Source: Lachnospiraceae bacterium
Lineage (GTDB): Bacteria > Bacillota > Clostridia > Lachnospirales > Lachnospiraceae
Assembly: GCA_014804645.1 (NCBI GenBank)
Contig: JAAUZI010000024.1
Span: forward strand, 98,738 to 156,931
DNA length: 58,194 nucleotides
Direction: 5' to 3'
Under the pieces are notes generated by a model, which did no database searches, had not been told where the DNA came from, and worked only from the letters and a program-made list of their open reading frames with translations. The translations under genes and the position numbers were made by a program. Every line of letters begins with the position of its first letter. Position 1 is the first letter of the stretch. This document shows, piece by piece, positions 43,333 to 51,785 of this stretch.

Positions 43333-43992
43333 CTACGCCTTCAGACCGCTCAGCTTTGACACCGCATCCTTACAAAAATAATTAAACACCGCCACTGCTC
43401 TTCCAACAAAAATCACTGCCAGAATCGTCCCAACGCCGATACCTATTAATTTTCCGGCAAAAATCATACTGATAACTACTGTTATTAAAACACAAAACGC
43501 ATCCAGCATGTTTTTAACCGTACTGACCTTTCTACCGCAGCAGTCGGATAGGGCCTGCACAATCCCGTCCCCTGGATTGGGTATCAGACGCACATTCAAA
43601 GTGAGGCCTATCCCCACTCCTGTCAGAACGATCGCTATCACCAAGAATATTCCTCTTGTCACCACACTCCCGGTCATGTCCGGGATTACATCCGAAAACA
43701 GATTCATAAATCTTGTAAACACAATACTCAACGGAATCTGCAGGATATCCGCCGGTATCGTCCTATATCTTTTCAGGCCGATATGACATATTATCTCAAC
43801 CGCCACGAACACGATATACCAGATAAGCGTCACATCGCCCACATTCTCCTCCAGAAGGCTGGCCACACAGAAAGCCACCGATATCAGCGGTGAAACTCCC
43901 ATATTCGTCTTGGTATTTAATGTGATTCCAAGTGCCAGCACCAGCAGACCCATTATGTAAAAAAATACTCGGAAAAACCACTCTCTTCTCAT
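43333..43992 (-). CDS. YczE/YitT-like integral membrane protein
   Basis: A 219-residue protein with about five to six hydrophobic segments. FYIMGLLVLALGITLNTKTNMGVSPLISVAF at the start and GIGLTLNVRLIPNPGDGIVQALS in the middle are typical of the YczE family (DUF6198-like). The role is unknown; a transporter or a membrane-bound regulator is possible. Two ATG codons are close together; AAGGGATG fits the second. It is upstream of the Xer gene in the same run. Confidence 0.78.
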   Translation of the reverse strand: MRREWFFRVFFYIMGLLVLALGITLNTKTNMGVSPLISVAFCVASLLEENVGDVTLIWYIVFVAVEIICHIGLKRYRTIPADILQIPLSIVFTRFMNLFSDVIPDMTGSVVTRGIFLVIAIVLTGVGIGLTLNVRLIPNPGDGIVQALSDCCGRKVSTVKNMLDAFCVLITVVISMIFAGKLIGIGVGTILAVIFVGRAVAVFNYFCKDAVSKLSGLKA

Positions 43993-44040
43993 ATGCATCC
44001 CTTACTCATTATACCATGATCCCTATCCAAAGTCCATCCG

Positions 44041-44622
44041 TCAGAATATCTTCACTACCATCCGCAACAGATACGGATTTACATAGGCTTCCAGCCAGCA
44101 CCCCACCGCCAGCATGAAGAGGAAAAGTCCGGCCTGGGCCGACAGATGTATTCCTGTGCGCTTTAGTCCGCTTATCCCCTCGTTACCGTTCATATAGTAA
44201 AGCCGCCTGCAGGTGCGTTCCGCCAGAGCAAGCAGCAGCACCCATGCCGGAACATAGATCAGAACCTGCGGGAATAGACCCACAATCAACAGAAACATCC
44301 CCTTGAGGCCATGTTCGGCGAACAGCGTGGTCAACAGCAGTCCCAGAGAAAAACCATAGCGGAACGCATAGATCCACACCGCCACCAGACCCAGAAACGT
44401 GGTGGAAAGGAGGATCAGCAGTATGGCCTCCCCCAGTCTCTTGCCCAGAAGACATAGAAAGAGTGAACTGCTGTCGATCACGGCAAAACGCACCTGCAAC
44501 AGTGCATTCTCTTCCAGAAGCTCCGTTCCTGACAACAATTCACTTTTCACCAAATTGGCGATCACAATCCCGCCGCATATTCCGATTATAAATATAATTA
44601 ACTGTTTATTGGCAAGTTTCAA
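44041..44622 (-). CDS. spoIIM: Stage II sporulation protein M
   Basis: SpoIIM is the membrane scaffold that brings SpoIID and SpoIIP to the septum for engulfment. The 193-residue protein has about five to six membrane segments, with GKRLGEAILLILLSTTFLGLVAVWIYAFRYGFSLGLLL and ending in EAYVNPYLLRMVVKIF. The start is TTG, served by GGGAAGAGGGAGAT; ATG codons further up lack such a site. The sequence before it (GATATGCGGGAAGAGG) matches the tail of the palindromic repeats. A sigma-E-like promoter lies upstream. spoIIP is also in this window. Confidence 0.85.
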   Translation of the reverse strand: MKLANKQLIIFIIGICGGIVIANLVKSELLSGTELLEENALLQVRFAVIDSSSLFLCLLGKRLGEAILLILLSTTFLGLVAVWIYAFRYGFSLGLLLTTLFAEHGLKGMFLLIVGLFPQVLIYVPAWVLLLALAERTCRRLYYMNGNEGISGLKRTGIHLSAQAGLFLFMLAVGCWLEAYVNPYLLRMVVKIF

Positions 44623-44645
44623 ATCTCCCTCTTCCCGCATATCTG
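44623..44645 (-). repeat. Repeat-like tail before spoIIM
   Basis: On the minus strand AGATATGCGGGAAGAGGGAGAT precedes the TTG start, close to the GATATGCGGGAAAGAGGTAAA tail of copy B. Only the tail is present; chance similarity is possible. Confidence 0.4.
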
Positions 44646-44669
44646 CATACATAGAATTGTGGACACTCT

Positions 44670-44699
44670 ATTATATGCCGCAGGATCTATCCACATGCC
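44670..44699 (-). promoter_or_regulatory. Sigma-E-like promoter of spoIIM
   Basis: On the minus strand GGCATGTG (44692-44699) and CATATAAT (44670-44677) are 14 bases apart, a good match to the sigma-E pattern. It has the same GGCAYKTG core as the candidate sigK promoter. Confidence 0.6.
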
Positions 44700-44743
44700 T
44701 GACGTATCGGCGCATTCTCCACCCGGCTAACGGTCCGTACAGA

Positions 44744-46033
44744 TCAGCTCGCCAACAGTTTTTCCACGCTGACCAGTTTCACGCAGAGCACAAAGAGATC
44801 TGTAGCCATAGCCATTTCCTCTGGCGTGGGGAAGGACGGCGCAATACGAATATTGCTGTCCAGAGGGTCCTTGCCGTAGGGGAAGGTTGCCCCGGCTCCG
44901 GTCAAAGTGACTCCCGCCTCCTTACACTTTGCAACGATGGCCTTTGCACAGCCCTCCATAGCGTCAAAGGATATAAAATAACCCCCGTTAGGTTTCGTCC
45001 AACTGCCAATCTGCAGCCCCGCCAGTTCATTTTCCAGCACCTGCTGTACCGCCTCAAACTTGGGCCGCATGATTGCCGCATGCTTTTTCATATGCTCCTT
45101 GATACCCTCAAAATCTTTAAAATAGCGCACGTGTCTCAACTGATTGATTTTGTCATAGCCGATGGTCTGAATGGTCATGGATTTTTTGATATATTCCAGA
45201 TTCCCCTTTGAGGCTGCGATAGCTGCCACACCGGCGCCTGAAAAGCTGATCTTGGAAGTGGAGGAAAACTCATATACAATATCCGGATTGCCGGCCTTTT
45301 CACACTCGCTCAAAATCTCCAGTATCTCATCCTGTCTGTCCTCATACAGATGATGTACCGCATAGGCATTGTCCCAGAAGATGCGGAAATCCTTTGCCGC
45401 TGGCTTTAACGCCGCAAATCTTCTGATTGTCTCATCACTGTAGCTGTAGCCCTGAGGATTGGAATACTTGGGTACGCACCAGATACCCTTGATGCTCTCA
45501 TCCTCAGACACCAGTTTCTCCACCATATCCATATCGGGGCCTTGAGGAGTCATAGGCACATTAATCATCTCAATGCCAAAGTGCTCGGTGATAGCAAAAT
45601 GCCTGTCATAACCGGGCACAGGACAGAGAAATTTTACTCGATCCAGCTTGCACCAGGGGGTCCCTCCCATCACGCCGTGGGTCATGGAGCGGGAGACCGT
45701 ATCGTACATAATGGTCAGACTTGCGTTGCCGCAGACAATCACATTGTCCGCAGACACACCCATGATATCCGCCATCATATGCTTGGCCTCTGTCAGACCA
45801 TCCAGCACACCATAGTTGCGCACATCAATCTTTTCCATACTTCTCATATCGCTCCACGCATTCAATACGTCAAAGATATCCATGCCCATATCCAGCTGTG
45901 TCACGCTGGGCTTTCCTCTGGACATATCCAGCTGCAGACCTTTGGTCTTTGCCTCCTCATATTCCTTTGTCAGCTGCGTGTGCAGCTGTTGCAGTTCTTC
46001 TCTGCTCAACTCCTTATAAGCCTTTCTCTCCAT
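44744..46033 (-). CDS. Aminotransferase class I/II, aspartate aminotransferase type (Ic-like)
   Basis: A 429-residue PLP-dependent aminotransferase of the Asp_aminotransf type. It has LDMSRGKPS, IVCGNASLTIMYD (PLP phosphate region), WCVPKYSNPQGYSYSDE, IFWDNAYAVHHL (Asp pairing the PLP nitrogen), SSTSKISFSGAG (Schiff-base Lys) and SNIRIAPSFP (substrate Arg). An aspartate/2-oxoglutarate reaction is likely; substrate not proven. The frame opens 22 codons earlier, but GGTTGGAAG precedes this ATG. It is a single gene with a promoter right after the rny terminator. Confidence 0.88.
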   Translation of the reverse strand: MERKAYKELSREELQQLHTQLTKEYEEAKTKGLQLDMSRGKPSVTQLDMGMDIFDVLNAWSDMRSMEKIDVRNYGVLDGLTEAKHMMADIMGVSADNVIVCGNASLTIMYDTVSRSMTHGVMGGTPWCKLDRVKFLCPVPGYDRHFAITEHFGIEMINVPMTPQGPDMDMVEKLVSEDESIKGIWCVPKYSNPQGYSYSDETIRRFAALKPAAKDFRIFWDNAYAVHHLYEDRQDEILEILSECEKAGNPDIVYEFSSTSKISFSGAGVAAIAASKGNLEYIKKSMTIQTIGYDKINQLRHVRYFKDFEGIKEHMKKHAAIMRPKFEAVQQVLENELAGLQIGSWTKPNGGYFISFDAMEGCAKAIVAKCKEAGVTLTGAGATFPYGKDPLDSNIRIAPSFPTPEEMAMATDLFVLCVKLVSVEKLLAS

Positions 46034-46114
46034 GTCTTCCAACCCAACCTTTCCATTATAACCGGGAGTTTTGATACTAAATTGGATAATTGTATACAAT
46101 CATACATCCCGTAT

Positions 46115-46143
46115 ATATTACTACAATTTTTCTCAATACACAA
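46115..46143 (-). promoter_or_regulatory. Predicted promoter of the aminotransferase gene
   Basis: TTGTGT (46138-46143) and TAATAT (46115-46120) are 17 bases apart on the minus strand, just after the rny terminator and about 82 bases before the start codon. Confidence 0.55.
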
Positions 46144-46153
46144 GAGTTTTTTC

Positions 46154-46185
46154 AAAAAAAAGAGTCCCGCAAGCGGAACTCTTTT
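46154..46185 (-). terminator. Terminator of rny
   Basis: On the minus strand AAAAGAGTTCCGC pairs with GCGGGACTCTTTT around TT (46158-46185, one G-T pair), followed by more T. It lies 30 bases past the rny stop. Confidence 0.9.
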
Positions 46186-46214
46186 GTCCTATAAATTTTA
46201 GTCACTGGTTTTCA

Positions 46215-47777
46215 CTATTTCGCATAATCAATTACGCGAGATTCACGGATCACATTGACTTTGATCTGTCCGGGATATTCCAGCTCGGCTTCTATCTGCT
46301 TAGAGATATCGCGAGCCAACAGTACCATGTCCGCATCAGTAATCTGCTCAGGTACTACCATCACTCGAACTTCACGACCTGCCTGAATAGCAAAAGACTT
46401 GTCTACTCCCTTGAAATTGTTGGTTATTTCTTCTAACTGTTTTAGTCTGCTAGTATAGGTTTCCAGAGTTTCCCTTCTAGCTCCCGGTCTTGCAGCAGAG
46501 ATTGTATCAGCAGCCTGTACAATACATGCAATCAGGGAAGTGGCCTCTACATCGCCATGATGAGATTCCACAGCATTGATAACGGTAGCATTCTCCTTGT
46601 ATTTTCTGCAAAGCTCCACACCCAGTTGGATATGGGAGCCTTCCATCTCATGGTCCACTGCCTTGCCAATATCATGCAGCAGTCCCGCCCGCTTGGCCAT
46701 ACGCACATCCAGTCCCATCTCGGACGCAAGCAAACCTGACAACTGGGCAACCTCGATAGAATGCTTTAATGCGTTCTGACCATAGCTGGTCCTGAACTTC
46801 ATTCTTCCCAAGAGTTTGATCAATTCGGGATGAATACCGTGAACTCCCACCTCCAAGGTGGCTGCTTCACCTTCCTCCTTGATCATCACTTCCACTTCCT
46901 TCTGAGCTTTCTCCACCATCTCTTCAATTCTGGCGGGGTGTATGCGGCCGTCGACAATCAGTTTCTCCAGGGCGATCCTGGCCACCTCACGGCGTATCGG
47001 ATCAAATCCCGACAAGATAACTGCCTCCGGCGTGTCGTCAATAATCAGATCTACGCCGGTCATGGTCTCCAGAGTACGAATGTTACGTCCCTCTCGACCT
47101 ATGATACGTCCTTTCATCTCATCATTAGGAAGCTGTACAACAGAAATTGTGGTTTCAGAAACATGATCTGCTGCACATCTCTGGATGGCAGTTATCACAT
47201 ATTCTTTCGCTTTCTTGTCTGCTTCTTCTTTGGCCCGACTCTCCATATCCTTGATCATCACGGCCGTTTCATGCTTTACTTCGTCTTCAACAATTTTCAA
47301 CAAGTAGTCTTTTGCCTGTTCAGAGGTTAATCCGGAAATTCTCTCCAGTTCCTGTACTCTCTGCTCGTTCAGCTTAGAAACCTCTTCCTTGAGCTTATTC
47401 AAGGATTCCTCACGGGCAGACAAGCTTGCTTCTCGTTTCTCGATGGCATCAGCTTTCTTATCGATGTTCTCCTCTTTCTGCTGAACCCTGCGCTCATAAC
47501 GCTGCGCCTCCGCTCTGCGCTCCTTGATCTCCTTGTCCAGCTCATTCTTAGTACGAATGGACTCTTCCTTTACTTCAAGCAGTGATTCGCGTTTCTTGGT
47601 CTCCGCAGTTTTGAGGGCTTCATCAATAATCTCTCTGGCCTTGTCCTCTGCATTGCCGATGGTGGATGCCGCTGCCTTCTTCTGATAAGCAGAAGTAACA
47701 ACCGCCGTGACAATCGCAGTCACAAGGATACAGATTACCGCTGTAATAGCACAACCGATAATAACACTTGGATCCAT
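46215..47777 (-). CDS. rny: Ribonuclease Y
   Basis: A membrane-anchored endoribonuclease that starts mRNA decay in Gram-positive bacteria. The 520-residue protein has an N-terminal membrane segment (about 5-27), a long coiled-coil (about 40-190, [26 protein letters not shown]), a KH domain (about 210-270, [12 protein letters not shown]) and an HD domain ([17 protein letters not shown] near 368). All catalytic motifs are present. GGAGGTG precedes the ATG. It has its own promoter and terminator, downstream of recX. Confidence 0.97.
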   Translation of the reverse strand: MDPSVIIGCAITAVICILVTAIVTAVVTSAYQKKAAASTIGNAEDKAREIIDEALKTAETKKRESLLEVKEESIRTKNELDKEIKERRAEAQRYERRVQQKEENIDKKADAIEKREASLSAREESLNKLKEEVSKLNEQRVQELERISGLTSEQAKDYLLKIVEDEVKHETAVMIKDMESRAKEEADKKAKEYVITAIQRCAADHVSETTISVVQLPNDEMKGRIIGREGRNIRTLETMTGVDLIIDDTPEAVILSGFDPIRREVARIALEKLIVDGRIHPARIEEMVEKAQKEVEVMIKEEGEAATLEVGVHGIHPELIKLLGRMKFRTSYGQNALKHSIEVAQLSGLLASEMGLDVRMAKRAGLLHDIGKAVDHEMEGSHIQLGVELCRKYKENATVINAVESHHGDVEATSLIACIVQAADTISAARPGARRETLETYTSRLKQLEEITNNFKGVDKSFAIQAGREVRVMVVPEQITDADMVLLARDISKQIEAELEYPGQIKVNVIRESRVIDYAK

Positions 47778-47873
47778 TACAGGAGCACCTCCTTATTAAA
47801 TTTTCATTGTACAAATATCTAATATAGAATGTATGTACTGCTCACATTCTAACAGGCAATCTACAACATATAA

Positions 47874-47902
47874 ATTCTAAACCGAAATCAACGTAATGTC
47901 AA
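47874..47902 (-). promoter_or_regulatory. Predicted promoter of rny
   Basis: TTGACA (47897-47902) and TAGAAT (47874-47879) are 17 bases apart on the minus strand, about 95 bases before rny and just downstream of the 26-base repeat at 47916. Confidence 0.85.
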
Positions 47903-47915
47903 GTAATATTTTATT

Positions 47916-47941
47916 TATACTCACTAACGACTAGATTTTCC
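47916..47941 (-). repeat. 26-base dispersed repeat, copy 1
   Basis: Matches 58077-58102 at 25 of 26 positions. It lies just past the recX stop and before the rny promoter. On the minus strand it reads GGAAAATCTAGTCG and then TTAGTGAGTATA. Confidence 0.75.
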
Positions 47942-47945
47942 AATT

Positions 47946-48557
47946 TCAATCCATATGCAGGGCTTTTCGGATAACCTCTCCGGAGAATCCCCTGTACGCC
48001 AGAAAATTATACAGGCGCTGCTGCTCTCTGCGGTCACAGGAGCTTTTGTCATAATGTTTCTTTTCCAGGAGCGCACAGGCCATCTGCAGCTCATCCTGAC
48101 CGCCATCCCGCTCCTGCCAGGCACTGACGGCCCGCTCCAGCACATCCTTGGCAATCCCCTTTTGCTGCAGTTCCTGCTCCATTCTCCGCAGGGACTTTCT
48201 GCCCGCAAAGGCAGCAAGATAGTCCCCCGCATAGCGCAGGTCGTCAATATAGTGATAAGCTTTTACATACTCCACCGCCTGTTCGGCCATCTCTTGGGGA
48301 TATCCGCCGTCGATCAGCTTGTCTCTGAGCTGTTTCTCCGTGTAGTCCCTGCGCTGCAGCAGATTCATAGCCCGCAGCTTGGCCCTGCGGGGCAGAAGCT
48401 CCTCCAGCACCTTCCGCCTGGTCTCCTCGGGCAGCTCCTCCCCCTCGACAATGTCATACTGGCGCAGTTCACCTTTGTACAGGACAAAGCTGAAATCATA
48501 ATCCACACAGATTCTGCACTGTTTTTTTGATATATCCGTTATCTCTGTCACGGTCAT
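47946..48557 (-). CDS. recX: Regulatory protein RecX
   Basis: Modulates RecA by capping or trimming its filaments. The 203-residue protein has an N-terminal beta part and the RecX helical repeats (KLRAMNLLQRRDYTEKQLRDKLIDGGYPQEMAEQAVEYVKAYHYIDDLRYA; RSLRRMEQELQQKGIAKDVLERAV). It begins 6 bases after the recA stop, so the two form one transcript under SOS control. The Shine-Dalgarno site is weak (GGAAGAC), as usual for a low-level partner of RecA. Confidence 0.92.
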   Translation of the reverse strand: MTVTEITDISKKQCRICVDYDFSFVLYKGELRQYDIVEGEELPEETRRKVLEELLPRRAKLRAMNLLQRRDYTEKQLRDKLIDGGYPQEMAEQAVEYVKAYHYIDDLRYAGDYLAAFAGRKSLRRMEQELQQKGIAKDVLERAVSAWQERDGGQDELQMACALLEKKHYDKSSCDRREQQRLYNFLAYRGFSGEVIRKALHMD

Positions 48558-48563
48558 GGATAT

Positions 48564-49598
48564 TTAGTCTTCCTTCTCCTGCGCGGTGTCGGCTGCCACA
48601 CTGCCGTTAAGTCCAAAATGCTCTCTCACTCTGCTCTCTATCTCCTGGCATACTGCCGGATTGTCCTTCAGGTACTGCTTGGCATTCTCGCGCCCCTGGC
48701 CGATCTTGTCTCCGTTGTAGGCATACCAGGCACCAGACTTGTTCACAATATCCACGCTGGCTGCCAGATCCAAAATGTCGCCCACCACAGAGATTCCCTC
48801 TCCGAACATAATATCAAACTCCGCCTCTTTGAAAGGAGGGGCAATCTTGTTCTTGACCACCTTGACTCTGGTATGGTTGCCAATGATCTCACCGCCCTGC
48901 TTTAAGGACTCTATGCGGCGCACATCCATACGCACGGAGGAGTAGAATTTCAGCGCACGGCCACCGGTTGTGGTCTCTGGATTGCCAAACATCACGCCCA
49001 CCTTCTCACGCAGCTGGTTGATAAAGACAACGGTACAGTTGGACTTGCTGATTACAGCCGTCAGCTTTCTCAGGGCCTGGGACATGAGCCGCGCCTGCAG
49101 GCCAACATGGGAATCACCCATATCCCCGTCAATCTCCGCCTTGGGCACCAACGCCGCCACGGAGTCCACCACCACGATATCGATAGCGCCGGAGCGCACC
49201 ATGGTCTCCGTGATCTCCAGAGCCTGCTCTCCGTTATCCGGCTGGGATATATACAGATTGTCGATATCCACACCTATATTCTTGGCATAGACAGGATCCA
49301 GAGCATGCTCCGCGTCGATAAATCCCGCAATGCCGCCCCTCTTCTGCACCTCGGCAATCATATGCAGGGTGACAGTGGTCTTACCGCTGGACTCAGGCCC
49401 GTAGATCTCCACGATCCTTCCCTTAGGTATACCTCCCAGTCCCAGGGCAATGTCCAGACTTAAGGAACCGGTGGGAATCGTCTCCACATTCATCTGGTTG
49501 GCGGGGTCCCCCAGTTTCATCACAGCGCCCTTGCCGTACTGTTTTTCAATCTGGCTGATAGCCGCATCCAACGCTTTCAGTTTCTCGTTCTTTTCCAT
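48564..49598 (-). CDS. recA: Recombinase RecA
   Basis: Forms filaments on single-stranded DNA for recombination and triggers LexA self-cleavage. The 344-residue protein has Walker A GPESSGKT (67-74), the FIDAEHALD block, Walker [12 protein letters not shown], the L2 loop [28 protein letters not shown], and an acidic C-terminal tail. The frame opens 6 codons earlier, but AAAAGGAGATC fits this ATG. recX follows. Two LexA boxes control the promoter. Confidence 0.98.
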   Translation of the reverse strand: MEKNEKLKALDAAISQIEKQYGKGAVMKLGDPANQMNVETIPTGSLSLDIALGLGGIPKGRIVEIYGPESSGKTTVTLHMIAEVQKRGGIAGFIDAEHALDPVYAKNIGVDIDNLYISQPDNGEQALEITETMVRSGAIDIVVVDSVAALVPKAEIDGDMGDSHVGLQARLMSQALRKLTAVISKSNCTVVFINQLREKVGVMFGNPETTTGGRALKFYSSVRMDVRRIESLKQGGEIIGNHTRVKVVKNKIAPPFKEAEFDIMFGEGISVVGDILDLAASVDIVNKSGAWYAYNGDKIGQGRENAKQYLKDNPAVCQEIESRVREHFGLNGSVAADTAQEKED

Positions 49599-49617
49599 AT
49601 CTGATCTCCTTTTCAAG

Positions 49618-49631
49618 GGAACAAACGTTCT
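49618..49631 (-). promoter_or_regulatory. LexA (SOS) box 2 of recA
   Basis: GAAC-N4-GTTC (49619-49630) matches the Gram-positive LexA core perfectly. It lies between the -10 and the ribosome-binding site of recA, where bound LexA would block elongation or initiation. Confidence 0.8.
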
Positions 49632-49642
49632 TATTTTGTTAT

Positions 49643-49671
49643 AGAATAAAACATTTGTTCGGTTTTGTCAA
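49643..49671 (-). promoter_or_regulatory. Predicted promoter of recA-recX
   Basis: TTGACA (49666-49671) and TATTCT (49643-49648) are 17 bases apart on the minus strand. LexA box 1 fills the spacer. The gene-free stretch 49599-49928 (330 bases) holds this promoter, both LexA boxes, and further up an inverted repeat AAAATGTATCA/TGATACATTTT (49846-49893); I see no gene in it. Confidence 0.85.
49648..49661 (-). promoter_or_regulatory. LexA (SOS) box 1 of recA
   Basis: On the minus strand CGAACAAATGTTTT fits the LexA pattern CGAACRNRYGTTYC except for the last base. It lies within the -35/-10 spacer of recA. Confidence 0.8.
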
Positions 49672-49928
49672 CAGGTTTTTAATTTATTTTTCGCCTGTCT
49701 GTTGTCATATACATAATAGAACTTTTCGAGTCCCATAAACAGTACTTATAAGCATTCCTCCCCCATATTTTTCTACTCGTGAATTCACAGGCGAAACGCC
49801 GGACTGTATAAGAATATAGCAGTGTTGGAATTCTGTATCACACAGAAAATGTATCACACTTCCCGAAAAAGCACAAGAGGTATGATACATTTTATACTTT
49901 TTTCATAAATCCGCCCATATACGGGCTG

Positions 49929-51194
49929 CTATTTTTTGCCGAAGGTGATCTCGCTGAAGTATTCCAGAATGCAGCTGCGCATCAGCACCAAAGCAGCGGA
50001 GGCCGCAGCCTCCCGGATCGTCTGACGGTTTCCGGAAAAATGATACTCTTTCACCGTCACCTCGCCCTTCACACAGCAGGCGATATACACCAGTCCCACA
50101 GGCTTTTCCTCCGTGCCGCCATCCGGTCCGGCCAGGCCGGTAATGCTCACCGCCACATCACTCTTGGACAGAAAGGCCAGCCCTCTGGCCATCTCCTCCG
50201 CCGTCTGCCGGCTGACAGCTCCGTATTTGTTCAGTGTGCTCTTCTTTACCCCCAGCAGCTTTCTCTTGGCCTTGTTGGAATAGGTCACATAGCCTGACTT
50301 ATAGACATCCGATACACCGGGAACATTAATCAGTCTGGCGGATAACAGTCCGCCGGTACAAGATTCGGCACAGGTCACAGTGAGTTCGTTGGCCAGGAGC
50401 AGTTCTACCACCGCTCTCTCCAGAGTCACTTCCTCCTCCGTGGTATAGATATTATTGCCCAGCCTGCTCTTGATCTCCTTGACCACAGGCTTGATCAGTC
50501 TGCGGGCCTCCTTCTCTCCCTCCGCCTTGGCGGTCACTCGGATATGCACTTCCCCCGTCTTGGCGTAGGTGGCCAGAGTCGGATTCTCCTGCCCGTCGAT
50601 GAGATCCTTGAGCAAAGTCTCCACCTTGCTCTCCCCTATGCCGCATACCTTGACAGTCTGGGAGGAGATAATCCCCGGCTCCAATTTCATCAGGTACGGC
50701 ATGACATGATTTTCAAACATGGGTTTCAGTTCGTGGGGCGGTCCGGGCAGCAGCACCACATGGGTGTCTTTCTCCGCAATAATGACTCCCGGGGCCGTTC
50801 CGTTGGGATTGGGCAGCACAATACCGTCTCTGGGTATCAAAGCCTGTTTCCAGTTGTTCTCCGTGGGAATCGCTCCTCTGGCGGCAAAAAAGGCCTCGAT
50901 ACACGCTCTGGAACCGGCGTCCTCCACCAGCTCCCTGCCCATGACCCGGGACGCCACCTCCTTGGTCAGATCGTCCTCGGTGGGCCCCAGTCCGCCGGAT
51001 AATATCACGATATCCGAGCGTTCTATGGCCGTATGCAGCGTATTCTCCAAGCGCTGCTCATTGTCACCCACCACAGTCTGATAATAGCAGGACAATCCCA
51101 GTCCCGCACATTTTTCAGCCAGATAAGCGGCGTTGGTATTCACAATATTTCCCAGCAAAAGCTCTGTTCCCACGCAAATCAGTTCCACTGTCAT
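49929..51194 (-). CDS. cinA: CinA family protein (competence/damage-inducible; NMN deamidase-type domain)
   Basis: A 421-residue protein with two domains: an N-terminal MoCF-like/COG1058 domain (1-170; VGTELLLGNIVNTNAAYLA, SGGLGPTEDDLT, LPGPPHELKPMF) and a C-terminal CinA domain (about 255-415; VTCAESCTGGLLSARLINVPG, SITGLAGPDGGTEEKPVGLVY), known as nicotinamide mononucleotide deamidase in other bacteria. AGAGGG precedes the ATG. It stands between pgsA and recA, the usual order in Firmicutes, but recA has its own SOS promoter. A short GC hairpin after its stop is weak. Confidence 0.94.
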   Translation of the reverse strand: MTVELICVGTELLLGNIVNTNAAYLAEKCAGLGLSCYYQTVVGDNEQRLENTLHTAIERSDIVILSGGLGPTEDDLTKEVASRVMGRELVEDAGSRACIEAFFAARGAIPTENNWKQALIPRDGIVLPNPNGTAPGVIIAEKDTHVVLLPGPPHELKPMFENHVMPYLMKLEPGIISSQTVKVCGIGESKVETLLKDLIDGQENPTLATYAKTGEVHIRVTAKAEGEKEARRLIKPVVKEIKSRLGNNIYTTEEEVTLERAVVELLLANELTVTCAESCTGGLLSARLINVPGVSDVYKSGYVTYSNKAKRKLLGVKKSTLNKYGAVSRQTAEEMARGLAFLSKSDVAVSITGLAGPDGGTEEKPVGLVYIACCVKGEVTVKEYHFSGNRQTIREAAASAALVLMRSCILEYFSEITFGKK

Positions 51195-51218
51195 TATAGT
51201 CGCCCTCTCTGTCTTCCC

Positions 51219-51785
51219 CTACATCTGCTCCTTCATGACCGCCCTGTTTTTGACCAGATAGTCCACCAGAGATACCACTGTCAGCACCAGAGCAATCCAC
51301 ATGACCACATCCGTCACAATCCCGATCCAGGGCCAGAATCCAGACAGATCGACAATCATCAGACACACCATAATCATCTGAAAAGTGGTTTTGAACTTGC
51401 CCCAGTAGCTCGCCGCAATCACCACCCGGTTGTCCGCCGCCACCAGCCTGAAACCGCTGATAATGAACTCCCGGCTGATAATGACTATCACCACCCAGGC
51501 CGGAATACGTCCCATTGCCACCAGCGCAATCAGCGCCGCGCTGACCAGCAGCTTATCCGCCAGCGGGTCCATAAATTTTCCGAAATTGGTAATCAGATTA
51601 TATTTTCTGGCAATCTTGCCATCGATCATGTCTGTCAGGCTGGCAATGATAAAAATAGCCAGCGCCACAATCTCAGGAATCAACAGATTGTTGCCAAACC
51701 ATCCCGCATTTCCTCCCAGCAGGACTACCACAAAGGGCACAATCAGTATCACGCGAAATATCGTCAATTTATTGGGTAGATTCAT
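51219..51785 (-). CDS. pgsA: CDP-diacylglycerol-glycerol-3-phosphate 3-phosphatidyltransferase
   Basis: Makes phosphatidylglycerol phosphate from CDP-diacylglycerol. The 188-residue membrane protein starts MNLPNKLTIFRVILI and has the CDP-alcohol motif (DGKIARKYN then G..MDPLADK, the DG..AR..G..D..D pattern), with about 5-6 membrane segments. GGAGGAGGAC precedes the ATG; the start overlaps the end of rimO by 17 bases, so translation is coupled. Confidence 0.95.
   Translation of the reverse strand: MNLPNKLTIFRVILIVPFVVVLLGGNAGWFGNNLLIPEIVALAIFIIASLTDMIDGKIARKYNLITNFGKFMDPLADKLLVSAALIALVAMGRIPAWVVIVIISREFIISGFRLVAADNRVVIAASYWGKFKTTFQMIMVCLMIVDLSGFWPWIGIVTDVVMWIALVLTVVSLVDYLVKNRAVMKEQM

Noticed and set aside
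49705..49890. 61-codon open frame in the recA-cinA space
   Set aside because: No ribosome-binding site, Cys- and Ser-rich composition of noncoding AT-rich DNA, and no resemblance to any protein.
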